A DNA stretch of 64,000 nt, taken from assembly GCF_004367745.1 (NCBI RefSeq), contig NZ_CP037993.1, forward strand, positions 4,960,001 through 5,024,000, read 5' to 3'. Positions 18,977 through 26,662 of this stretch are shown here, piece after piece. Below the pieces are notes generated by a model. It was not told where the DNA came from. It did no database searches and saw nothing but the letters and a program-made list of their open reading frames with translations. This DNA comes from Herbaspirillum huttiense. GTDB lineage: Bacteria > Pseudomonadota > Gammaproteobacteria > Burkholderiales > Burkholderiaceae_D. A program made the translations under genes and the position numbers. The first letter of the stretch is position 1; every line of letters begins with the position of its first letter.

Positions 18977-19963
18977 ATGAAAATCGCCATCCTCGACGAC
19001 TACCAGGATGCCGTGCGCCACCTCGACTGCTTTCGCCTGCTCGACGGCCACGACGTCAAGGTCTTCACCAACACCGTGCGCGGCACCGGCCAGCTGGCCG
19101 CGCGGCTGGCGCCCTTCGACGCCGTGGTGCTGATCCGCGAACGGTCCGCCCTCACCCAGCCCCTGCTGGAAAAACTCCCCCTGCTGAAACTGATTTCCCA
19201 GACCGGCAAGGTCAGCGGCCATGTCGACGTGGCCGCCGCCACCGCGCGCGGCATTGCCATCGTCGAAGGCGTGGGCGACCCGACCGCACCGGCCGAGCTG
19301 ACCTGGGCCCTCATCATGGCTGCCATGCGCCGCGTGCCGCAATATTGCAGCGCCCTGCGCGCGGGGGCCTGGCAGCAGGTCTCGCCCACGCCGCATCACA
19401 ACCTGATCGGCACCGCCCTGAAGGGACGCACCCTGGGCATCTGGGGCTACGGCAAGATCGGAAAGCTGGTGGCCGGTTATGGCCGCGCCTTCGGCATGCA
19501 GGTGGTGGTGTGGGGACGCGAGGCCAGCCGCGAGCAAGCCGTCAAGGATGGTCTGCAAGCTGCCGCCAGCAAGGAAGATTTCTTCACCCAGGCCGACGTA
19601 CTGACCCTGCACCTGCGCTTGAACGACGCCACGCGCGGCATCGTCAAGGCCAGCGACCTGGCCCGCATGAAGCCGACCGCCTGCTTCGTCAACACCAGCC
19701 GCGCCGAACTGGTCGAGGCCGATGCGCTGGAAGCGGCCCTGCACGCCGGCCGCCCCGGACTGGCTGCGCTCGACGTCTACGAGCGCGAGCCGCTGCCGGT
19801 AGATTCACCGCTGCTGAAGATGGACAACGTGGTGGCCGCCCCGCACCTGGGCTATGTGGAAAAAGACGGATATGAACTTTACTTCCGTGCGGCCTTCCAG
19901 AACATCGTCGACTACGCCGCCGGGACGCCGAAGAACGTGCTCAATCCTGAGGCTCTGGGGTGA
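18977..19963 (+). CDS. D-2-hydroxyacid dehydrogenase family protein
   Basis: 328-residue NAD(P)-dependent dehydrogenase of the D-isomer 2-hydroxyacid family (phosphoglycerate-dehydrogenase-like). The Rossmann motif is LGIWGYGKIGKLVAGYGRAFGM (about residues 155-176). The catalytic Arg lies in TLHLRLNDATRG, the Glu in LDVYEREPLP, and the His in APHLGYVEKDGYE. Substrate is not determined by sequence. A ribosome site (CCAGGAGA) lies 7 bp before the ATG. Its last 23 bp overlap the convergent gene on the other strand. Confidence 0.9.
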   Translation: MKIAILDDYQDAVRHLDCFRLLDGHDVKVFTNTVRGTGQLAARLAPFDAVVLIRERSALTQPLLEKLPLLKLISQTGKVSGHVDVAAATARGIAIVEGVGDPTAPAELTWALIMAAMRRVPQYCSALRAGAWQQVSPTPHHNLIGTALKGRTLGIWGYGKIGKLVAGYGRAFGMQVVVWGREASREQAVKDGLQAAASKEDFFTQADVLTLHLRLNDATRGIVKASDLARMKPTACFVNTSRAELVEADALEAALHAGRPGLAALDVYEREPLPVDSPLLKMDNVVAAPHLGYVEKDGYELYFRAAFQNIVDYAAGTPKNVLNPEALG

Positions 19964-20705
19964 TGCGGTGAATGGTTCTGACCGGCGGGTCATAGGTCAA
20001 CTGGGGCATGGCCCCGGCGCGCTTCCACAGGTGCCGCCAACCCGGCGGCCACGGTAGCGGCGGACCGGCGTATTCGGGGACGTTGCGCCGGATCGGGATC
20101 ACCGGCAGGTGTTCCGGGATGCTGCCGTTGCTGTGCCAGCCGAGGCTGAAGGCGTAATCCGGCAAGAGCGTGGCGCAGACCAGCTCGAACCAGCTGGCGT
20201 GGGCTTCGTCTTCGCCCAGCGCCTGGGCCAGTCCCTGCGGGTCGAACTGGGCCAGCAGGCGCGCCAGTTCCTCGGGAGACGAAGAAGGTCCGTCGCCCCA
20301 GCCCATCACCGGATTGAAGTTGTAATCGGCGCCCGAGCCATACCAGCCCTCGCGCCAGGGACGCTCGATCCAGTTGCGCGGGCCGCTGAAGAGATGCCAG
20401 CGCCAGTGCAGCCCGGACGGCTTGGGCCAGCTGTAGAGGTAGAGCCGCTGATAACCGGCACGATGCAGCTCGCGCACCATGGCCATCAGGCGCGCATGCG
20501 GCATGCGGTCCGGCGGGGCGCGGCGAAACAGAATGGGCGTGCCATCGGCGTGCTGCACTTCGTCCGACGACAGGTTCAGGTCCAGGGTGCGCACCTCGCT
20601 GCCGAAGCGCGCAGAAATCCAGCCCGTCATCAGGTTGACGAGCACGATCACGCCATAGCCGCGATGGCGGTGGAAGATGACGGTGCCGGGTGCCAGAGGT
20701 TTCAT
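19941..20705 (-). CDS. Hypothetical protein
   Basis: 254-residue protein with no domain I recognise. The N-terminus (MKPLAPGTVIFHRHRGYGVIVLVN) looks like a small beta-barrel, since HRHRGYGVI followed by GWISARFGSEVRTLDL recalls CarD/Tudor-like or RapA-type folds. The middle is Trp-rich and polar (YSWPKPSGLHWRWHLFSGPRNWIERPW, WYGSGADYNFNPVMGW). No signal peptide or membrane segment. The ATG at 20705 is preferred over one at 20840. It overlaps the dehydrogenase gene tail to tail by 23 bp. The codon use and frame length support a real gene. Confidence 0.7.
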   Translation of the reverse strand: MKPLAPGTVIFHRHRGYGVIVLVNLMTGWISARFGSEVRTLDLNLSSDEVQHADGTPILFRRAPPDRMPHARLMAMVRELHRAGYQRLYLYSWPKPSGLHWRWHLFSGPRNWIERPWREGWYGSGADYNFNPVMGWGDGPSSSPEELARLLAQFDPQGLAQALGEDEAHASWFELVCATLLPDYAFSLGWHSNGSIPEHLPVIPIRRNVPEYAGPPLPWPPGWRHLWKRAGAMPQLTYDPPVRTIHRITPEPQD

Positions 20706-20911
20706 ATGCGGTCCATTATAAATGTCCTTGGAAAATCGCTCCGGCCCCGCCCGTCTCCAAACGAAAATGAAGCTTCCTGCGTGTAAGATAGCGCCTGCCA
20801 GCAGCCATAGCGCGGCTATCCGGGGGGAAGCGGCTGGCACGCGGCGTCCGGGACCGCATCTTGCTTATCCCGCGATGTGAACATTTTGACCAGTTGGAAG
20901 ATAGGAAACCC

Positions 20912-21397
20912 ATGAGCCTGCGCATCATCGCCACCGGTGGCACCTTCGACAAGCATTACGACGAAATCGCGGGCCAGCTTGGCTTTGGCGAGAGCCACCT
21001 GCCGGACGTCATCGCCCGCGCCCGCATCACCACCGAAGTTTCCCTGGAAACCCTGCGCCTGCTCGATTCGCTGGAGATGCAGGACGGCGACCGTCAGCGC
21101 GTGCTGGAAGCTTGCCAGGCCTCGGCACAGCAGGCCATCGTCATCATCCACGGCACCGACACCATGCAGCAGACCGCCCAGGTGCTCGGCCAGGCGCTCA
21201 CCGACAAGACCGTGGTGCTGACCGGCGCCATGATCCCCTACGAGATCGCCAACTCCGACGCCTTCTTCAACTTCGGCTTTGCCTGCGGCGTGGCCCAGGT
21301 GCTGCCGCCGGGCGTGTATGTGGCCATGAACGGCCGCATCTTCGCCTGGAACAAGGTGGCCAAGAACCGCAGCGCGGGTGTCTTCGAACCGATCTGA
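20912..21397 (+). CDS. Asparaginase-domain protein, N-terminal domain only
   Basis: 161-residue protein matching the N-terminal domain of L-asparaginase/glutaminases. It has IIATGGTFDKHYDE (first Thr of the active site, about residues 5-18), the second-site motif IIHGTDTMQQTAQVL near 80-94, and VVLTGAMIPYEIANSDAFFN. Classical asparaginases are about 330 residues with a second C-terminal domain; this one ends after GRIFAWNKVAKNRSAGVFEPI with a normal stop. Short asparaginase-domain proteins of this size are known in proteobacteria, so it is probably intact. Whether it is catalytic is unknown. The ribosome site is GATAGGAAA. Confidence 0.85.
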   Translation: MSLRIIATGGTFDKHYDEIAGQLGFGESHLPDVIARARITTEVSLETLRLLDSLEMQDGDRQRVLEACQASAQQAIVIIHGTDTMQQTAQVLGQALTDKTVVLTGAMIPYEIANSDAFFNFGFACGVAQVLPPGVYVAMNGRIFAWNKVAKNRSAGVFEPI

Positions 21398-21423
21398 CCC
21401 CAGCCCCTGGCAGGCCCCGTCCT

Positions 21424-22326
21424 TCAGTGCGGTGCCTGCCGCTGCGCCCAGTCGCGGCAGAACGACAGCAGCGCCGCGAGGCTCGGCGAAGGCGCGCGGT
21501 GGCGGCTGACCACCATGTAGAAATGCCGGCGCAAGGTCGGCAGCGGCGTGTCCAGTTCGACCAGCTTCTTCGATTCGATCAAATCTTCCACCACCGAGCG
21601 TGACAGGCAGCTGATGCCCAGGCCTTCCGCGGTAGCACGCTTGATGGCTTCCGAATTGCCGAACTCGAAGGACGACGGCAAATGATGCAGGTAGGGAATG
21701 AGCGCATGCTCGACCGCCTCGCGCGTGCCGGACCCGGCCTCGCGCAGCAGCCAGTCGGCTTCGCGCAGCATCTTCAGGGTGATCTTGCGGCGCGCGCGGA
21801 CGATGGGGTGTTTGGGCGCGGCCACCACGATCAGTTCATCGGTCATCCACGGCTCCACCTGCACATCATCGGCATGGCAGGGCCCTTCGATGAGTCCCGC
21901 ATCCACTTCGAAGTTGACTACGGCTTCCACGATATCGGCGGTATTGGCCACCAGCGCACGCACTCGCGCCCCTGCATGACTGCGCCGATAAGCGGCGATC
22001 ATGGCCGGCAGCAGATAGCTGCCGATGGTGGTGGATGCCCCGAGATGCAGGTCGCTACGCGCGGCCGGATCGCTGAACTGGCGCTCGATGGTCTGGGCCG
22101 CATCCAGCATGTGGCGCGCCTGCGGCAGCAGCTGTCGGCCGCTGTCATTCAGCACCAGCCGCTTGCCGACACGGTCGAACAATTGCACGCCCAGCAGGCT
22201 CTCCAGTTCGTTCAATGCAGCGCTGGCCGCCGACTGCGACAGCGCCACCAGCCCGGCCGCCGCCGTGGTCGAACCTGACTGGGCCACGGCCAGGAAAATC
22301 TGCAATTGCCGCAGCGTGATTCTCAT
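21424..22326 (-). CDS. LysR-family regulator, divergent from the YeiH gene
   Basis: 300-residue regulator. The winged helix occupies about residues 1-62 (RITLRQLQIFLAVAQSGS, SQSAASAALNELESLLGVQLFDR), followed by a periplasmic-binding-type effector domain (about 90-295). The sequence resembles the CysL/YeiE/CbbR branch. Placement head to head with a YeiH-type exporter gene, 161 bp between starts, is the common yeiE-yeiH arrangement. So control of that gene is inferred. ATG 22326 (MRITLRQLQIF) is chosen; the further ATG at 22353 would add nine unlike residues. Confidence 0.9.
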   Translation of the reverse strand: MRITLRQLQIFLAVAQSGSTTAAAGLVALSQSAASAALNELESLLGVQLFDRVGKRLVLNDSGRQLLPQARHMLDAAQTIERQFSDPAARSDLHLGASTTIGSYLLPAMIAAYRRSHAGARVRALVANTADIVEAVVNFEVDAGLIEGPCHADDVQVEPWMTDELIVVAAPKHPIVRARRKITLKMLREADWLLREAGSGTREAVEHALIPYLHHLPSSFEFGNSEAIKRATAEGLGISCLSRSVVEDLIESKKLVELDTPLPTLRRHFYMVVSRHRAPSPSLAALLSFCRDWAQRQAPH

Positions 22327-22384
22327 CGTTCCTCCGTTATGCATTTTTGACATGGGTATGCGCAGAAAACGTCACCGTCCATCT

Positions 22385-22399
22385 ACCTGTTCAACAGGT
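22385..22399. promoter_or_regulatory. Inverted repeat, candidate LysR operator
   Basis: A perfect palindrome ACCTGTT-C-AACAGGT sits between the divergent LysR gene and yeiH-like gene, with AT-rich sequence (TAAATATTAG) directly after it. Position suits a LysR-type binding site. Confidence 0.4.
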
Positions 22400-22487
22400 A
22401 AATATTAGCAAAATAACGCGTTTTTCTTTTATAAGCGCGGCGCGTAAAGTGCACTCCATCGACAGCACACCCTTCGTGGAGAGCCCC

Positions 22488-23546
22488 ATGCGTACCGCCA
22501 TCCAGACTTCCTCCCTGCCGCCGGCCGCCGCCGGACTGGCGCTTTCGGGCGCCGTCGCCTGGGCTGCCATGAGCCTGGGCAATATCGGCTGGCTGCAGAA
22601 TCACGGCTTCTCGGCCCTGACCGTGGCCATCGTGCTGGGCATCCTGATCGGCAACACCGTCTATCCGCGCTTGGGTGCTTACTGCGGCGAGGGCGTGCGC
22701 TTCTCCAAGCAGACGCTGCTGCGTGCGGGCATCATCCTCTACGGGTTCCGCCTGACCTTCCAGGACATCGCACACGTCGGCGTGGCCGGTGTGGTGATCG
22801 ATGCGGCCATGCTGCTGTCCACCTTCGGCCTGGCCTGGCTGGTCGGTACCAAGTTGTTGAAGCTGGATCGCGATGCCGCGCTGCTGATCGGTGCCGGCAG
22901 CTCGATCTGCGGTGCGGCTGCCGTGATGGCCACCGAGCCGGTGCTGCGCGCCCGCAGCGAGCAGGTCACCGTGGCGGTCTCGACCGTGGTCATCTTCGGG
23001 TCGCTGGCGATCTTCCTCTATCCGCTGCTCTATACGCTGCAGGCCGAACCGGTGTGGGGCCTGCGCCTGCCGGACTTCGGCGTCTACATCGGTTCCACCG
23101 TCCATGAAGTGGCGCAGGTGCTGGCCGCTGCACGCTCCATCGACCAGCACACGGCCGATGTGGCGGTGATCACCAAGATGGTCCGCGTGATGATGCTGGC
23201 GCCCTTCCTGCTGATGCTGTCGATGAAGGTGGCGCCGTCTGCGGCTGCCGCATCGGGGGCTACACATGCAACGAAGAAGCTGTCGATTCCCTGGTTCGCC
23301 TTCGCCTTCATCGGTGTGGTAGTGTTCAACTCCTTCTTCCCGCTGCCGGCCGCCGTCAACCAGCTGGTGCTGCAGGCCGATACGCTGATGCTGGCCATGG
23401 CCATGGCGGCCCTGGGACTGTCCACCCACCTCTCGGCGCTGCGCAGCGCGGGCATCAAGCCCATGATCCTCGGTGCGGTGCTGTTTGCCTGGCTGGTGAT
23501 TGGCGGTGCCCTGGTCAATGGCGCATTGGGACGCTTGCTGGCCTGA
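22488..23546 (+). CDS. YeiH family putative sulfate exporter
   Basis: 352-residue inner-membrane protein of the YeiH (Cons_hypoth698) family with about ten hydrophobic segments, among them ALTVAIVLGILIGNTVYP, GIILYGFRLTFQDIAHVGVAGV and GVVVFNSFFPLPAAVNQLVLQ. The conserved polar signature LLIGAGSSICGAAAVMATEPVLRA is present near residue 140, and IGSTVHEVAQVLAAA near 200. Family members are annotated as putative sulfate exporters, based on neighbourhood, not on a proved transport. ATG 22488 is chosen because an earlier in-frame ATG (22347) lies inside the LysR intergenic region. A strong terminator follows. Confidence 0.88.
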   Translation: MRTAIQTSSLPPAAAGLALSGAVAWAAMSLGNIGWLQNHGFSALTVAIVLGILIGNTVYPRLGAYCGEGVRFSKQTLLRAGIILYGFRLTFQDIAHVGVAGVVIDAAMLLSTFGLAWLVGTKLLKLDRDAALLIGAGSSICGAAAVMATEPVLRARSEQVTVAVSTVVIFGSLAIFLYPLLYTLQAEPVWGLRLPDFGVYIGSTVHEVAQVLAAARSIDQHTADVAVITKMVRVMMLAPFLLMLSMKVAPSAAAASGATHATKKLSIPWFAFAFIGVVVFNSFFPLPAAVNQLVLQADTLMLAMAMAALGLSTHLSALRSAGIKPMILGAVLFAWLVIGGALVNGALGRLLA

Positions 23547-23568
23547 GCCTGACTGCACCTCATCAAGC

Positions 23569-23604
23569 AAAAAGGCGCGCTCCGCAGGGAGCGCGCCTTT
23601 TTTG
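23569..23604 (+). terminator. Terminator after the YeiH family gene
   Basis: A 13-bp perfect stem (AAAGGCGCGCTCC at 23571-23583, loop GCAG, complement 23588-23600) and a T-run. The gene behind it is convergent, so it may serve both strands. Confidence 0.9.
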
Positions 23605-23649
23605 TTGCATCAGAAAAACTGACTCAACGGGAAACTTGATTCAGTTTCT

Positions 23650-24120
23650 TCAATGCAGCTCACCACGCTGGGTGAGTTCGCGGATGATGCGCACCGTATC
23701 GATATCGGCTTCCTGGTAGGCCGAGCGGCGGAAGTTGTCATAGAAGGCTTCTTCGCCGGTGACATCCTCGGGCTTGCCGTCGTCATACTCGAAGCGCACG
23801 AAGAGCACATCGGCCTGCGGCTCCTCGATGGTCATGCTCATGCGCGAGGCCGGGATCTCACCCTGCGAGGGCACTTCGTAGAGCACCTGGATCTGCGGCA
23901 GATAGGTGACCTTGTCGATGATGACCAGCTCGCCATAGCGCAACTCGCGGCGCACGCTGTCGAGGCTTTTTTCGGAGAGGCGGCAGTCATCCAGATGCGG
24001 CATGAACAGGCGCGGCGACTCCGCACGCAGGACCAGGCCGCGCCAGAGTTGCTCGCGGGTCAGGGAATCGATCAGCGGATTGAGCGGATCGTTGATCTGG
24101 ATGAGATGGTTGAATTTCAT
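23650..24120 (-). CDS. DUF1857 / AtaL-like SRPBCC protein
   Basis: 156-residue cytoplasmic protein of the DUF1857 family (SRPBCC/START-like fold), for which AtaL is the name used. It starts MKFNHLIQINDPLNPLIDSLTREQLWRGL and continues with RAESPRLFMPHLDDCRL, both typical of the family. The fold can bind small hydrophobic ligands; a function is not known. It runs convergent with the YeiH gene and divergent from rep (126 bp apart). Confidence 0.85.
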   Translation of the reverse strand: MKFNHLIQINDPLNPLIDSLTREQLWRGLVLRAESPRLFMPHLDDCRLSEKSLDSVRRELRYGELVIIDKVTYLPQIQVLYEVPSQGEIPASRMSMTIEEPQADVLFVRFEYDDGKPEDVTGEEAFYDNFRRSAYQEADIDTVRIIRELTQRGELH

Positions 24121-24246
24121 GGTTGCTCTCGTGTGGTTGTTGCCGCCGGCAATGCGGGCATTGTCCCACAGGCGCAGCCGGGCCGGTCGGGCAGGCTGCT
24201 ACAATGGCGCCTCGTTTCTTCTCCTGCCCACGCCGATCGCCTCCGT

Positions 24247-26319
24247 ATGTCCGCACCCTCCTTCGGCCTGAACAAGCCGCAAAGCGAAGCCGTCCACTAC
24301 ATGGCCGGGCCCTGCCTGGTGCTGGCCGGTGCCGGATCGGGCAAGACCCGCGTGATCACGCAGAAGATCGCGCACCTGATCGAGAACTGCGGTTACGAAT
24401 CGCGCAACATCGCCGCGCTCACCTTCACCAACAAGGCTGCGCTGGAAATGCAGGAGCGCATCGCCAAGCTGCTCAAGGATCCCAAGCAGGCCAAGCACCT
24501 CACGGTGTCGACCTTCCATTCGCTGGGCGTGAAGATCCTGCGGCAGGAGTCCAAGCATCTGGGGCTGAAGGACCGCTTTTCAATCATGGACAGCGATGAT
24601 TGTTTTTCCCTCGTGCAAGAACTGGCGGTCACCACCGACAAGGCCATCATCCGCGGCATCCAGAATTCCATTTCCCTGTGGAAGAACGGCCTGGTCGATC
24701 CCGAGCTGGCCGAGAAGAATGCCCGCACCGAAGACGAAGCCCAGGCCGCGCGCATCTACCGCAGCTATGTGGCTACGCTGAAGGCTTACCAGGCGGTCGA
24801 TTTCGATGACCTGATCCGCCTGCCTGTGGAGCTGTTCCGCAGCAACGAGGAAGTGCGCGACCGCTGGCAGCGCAAGCTGCGCTACCTGCTCATCGACGAA
24901 TACCAGGACACCAATACCTGCCAGTACGAACTGGTCAAACTGCTGGTGACCGGCGTGGGCAAGAAGCCGATGTTTACCGCCGTGGGCGACGATGACCAGG
25001 CCATCTATGCCTGGCGCGGCGCGACCATCGAGAATCTGAAACTGCTGGGCGTGGATTTTCCCAACCTGCACCTCATCAAGCTGGAGCAGAACTATCGTTC
25101 CAGCACGCGCATCCTGCAGGCGGCCAATGCGGTCATTTCCAACAACCCCAAGCTGTTCGACAAGACCTTGTGGTCCGAGCATGGGCTGGGCGATCCGATC
25201 ACGGTCATGGCGATGGATGATGAGGAAGCCGAAGCCGACCAGATCGCCATCACGCTCTCGGCGCACCGCTTCGAGCGGCGCGCCAAGTTTGCCGATTACG
25301 CCATCCTGTATCGCGGCAACCACCAGGCGCGCATCCTGGAAAAATCCTTGCGGCGCGAACGCATCCCCTACGTGATGTCGGGCGGGCAGAGTTACTTCGA
25401 CCGTGCCGAGATCAAGGACATCATTGCCTACCTGCGCCTGATCGCCAATCAGGACGATGACCCGGCCTTCATCCGCGCCGTCACCACGCCGCGCCGTGGC
25501 GTGGGCCAGGCGACTTTGGAAGTGCTGGGCACGCTGGCCGGACAGTGGCAGTGTTCGCTGTTCGAGGCGGTCTACAAGGGCGGCCTGGAAGACAAGCTGA
25601 CCGACCGCCAGCTGCTGCCGCTGCGCAAGTTCTGCGACTTCATCAATGCGCTGGAATCGCGCGCCACGCGGCCGGGTCCGTCCGGCAGCGGCGAAGAGGC
25701 GGGCAAGGTGCTGGACGACATGATGGAGGCGATCAACTACGAGTTCTACCTCTACGACAGCTTCGAGGAACGCGCGGCGCAGGCACGCTGGCAGAACGTG
25801 GTGGACTTCATCAACTGGTTGAAGGAGCGCGCCTGCGGCGGGCGCGATGGCGAGGGCGAAGAGAAGAACCTGCTGGAGATCACGCAGATGGTGGCGCTCA
25901 TGAGCATGCTCGAAGGGCGCGACGAAGAGCAGGATGCGGTGCGCATGTCGACCTTGCATGCGTCCAAGGGACTGGAGTTTCCGCACGTGTTCCTGGTGGG
26001 TGTGGAGGAAGGCATCCTGCCGCACAAGGGCGACCCCGACACCCCGCCCGAGGCCGCTGCTGCGCGCGTGGAAGAGGAACGCCGCCTGATGTACGTGGGC
26101 ATCACCCGCGCGCAGCGTTCGCTGCACCTGTCCTGGTGCAAGCGCCGCAAGCGCGCCAAGGAAGTGATCGAATGCCAGATCTCGCGCTTCGTCAAGGAGA
26201 TGCGCCTGGATGAGGGCGAGGCGGTGCCGCAGGAGAGCGAGAAGATCACGCCGCAGGCGCGGCTGGCGAATTTGAAGGCGTTGTTGCAGAAGCCGCGCAA
26301 TACGCCGGAACAAAGTTAG
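24247..26319 (+). CDS. rep: ATP-dependent DNA helicase Rep (UvrD/Rep superfamily 1)
   Basis: 690-residue 3'-5' DNA helicase that helps replication forks past bound proteins. Superfamily 1A motifs in order: the Q-motif region LNKPQSEAVHYM, Walker A GAGSGKTRV (about residues 31-39), FTNKAALEMQER (Ia), motif II LIDEYQDTN near 216, GDDDQAIYAWRGA (III), LEQNYRSS (IV), VRMSTLHASKGLEFPHVFL (V) and RLMYVGITRAQRSL (VI). Rep rather than UvrD is chosen from length (674-690) and the simple N-terminus. The start at 24247 (MSAPSFGLNKPQS) is favoured; the open frame runs upstream through the DUF1857 gene on the other strand and that part is not coding. Confidence 0.94.
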   Translation: MSAPSFGLNKPQSEAVHYMAGPCLVLAGAGSGKTRVITQKIAHLIENCGYESRNIAALTFTNKAALEMQERIAKLLKDPKQAKHLTVSTFHSLGVKILRQESKHLGLKDRFSIMDSDDCFSLVQELAVTTDKAIIRGIQNSISLWKNGLVDPELAEKNARTEDEAQAARIYRSYVATLKAYQAVDFDDLIRLPVELFRSNEEVRDRWQRKLRYLLIDEYQDTNTCQYELVKLLVTGVGKKPMFTAVGDDDQAIYAWRGATIENLKLLGVDFPNLHLIKLEQNYRSSTRILQAANAVISNNPKLFDKTLWSEHGLGDPITVMAMDDEEAEADQIAITLSAHRFERRAKFADYAILYRGNHQARILEKSLRRERIPYVMSGGQSYFDRAEIKDIIAYLRLIANQDDDPAFIRAVTTPRRGVGQATLEVLGTLAGQWQCSLFEAVYKGGLEDKLTDRQLLPLRKFCDFINALESRATRPGPSGSGEEAGKVLDDMMEAINYEFYLYDSFEERAAQARWQNVVDFINWLKERACGGRDGEGEEKNLLEITQMVALMSMLEGRDEEQDAVRMSTLHASKGLEFPHVFLVGVEEGILPHKGDPDTPPEAAAARVEEERRLMYVGITRAQRSLHLSWCKRRKRAKEVIECQISRFVKEMRLDEGEAVPQESEKITPQARLANLKALLQKPRNTPEQS

Positions 26320-26662
26320 CACCTGCCTTTTCAAGGACTGGCAAGGCAGGTTTCCTCAACCCGCTGCATCCATCCGTTTGACCGTCATCGCTTCACAACG
26401 AGTGGACTGCCGATCAAAATTGCCAAAATAATTTGGCGGAAAAATAGAATTTCTTCCATTGAGAAAGTGCCTCGCGCAACGGAGACTGTCGCCTTCGTCG
26501 CCCGAGGCCCCGGCTGTACCGAGGAGTCCATGGGCATTGGCCGCATCCGGGACATCCTCCTTCAAACCGGGCAGGCGCGCTTCGCAAGAAGTCCTGCGTT
26601 TTTTCCTGTTTGTTCACTGGCATGGTCCCGGCTGCGCGAATTCTCTCCGGAAGCCGCATCGC
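26320..26662. other. Intergenic region before vgrG
   Basis: 343 bp with no clear gene. A frame open from a TTG at 26459 runs into vgrG, but its sequence is unlike the family. It includes an AT-rich stretch (26410-26460) with a small inverted repeat GCCAAA-ATAA-TTTGGC (26422-26437). I see no strong terminator after rep. Confidence 0.5.
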
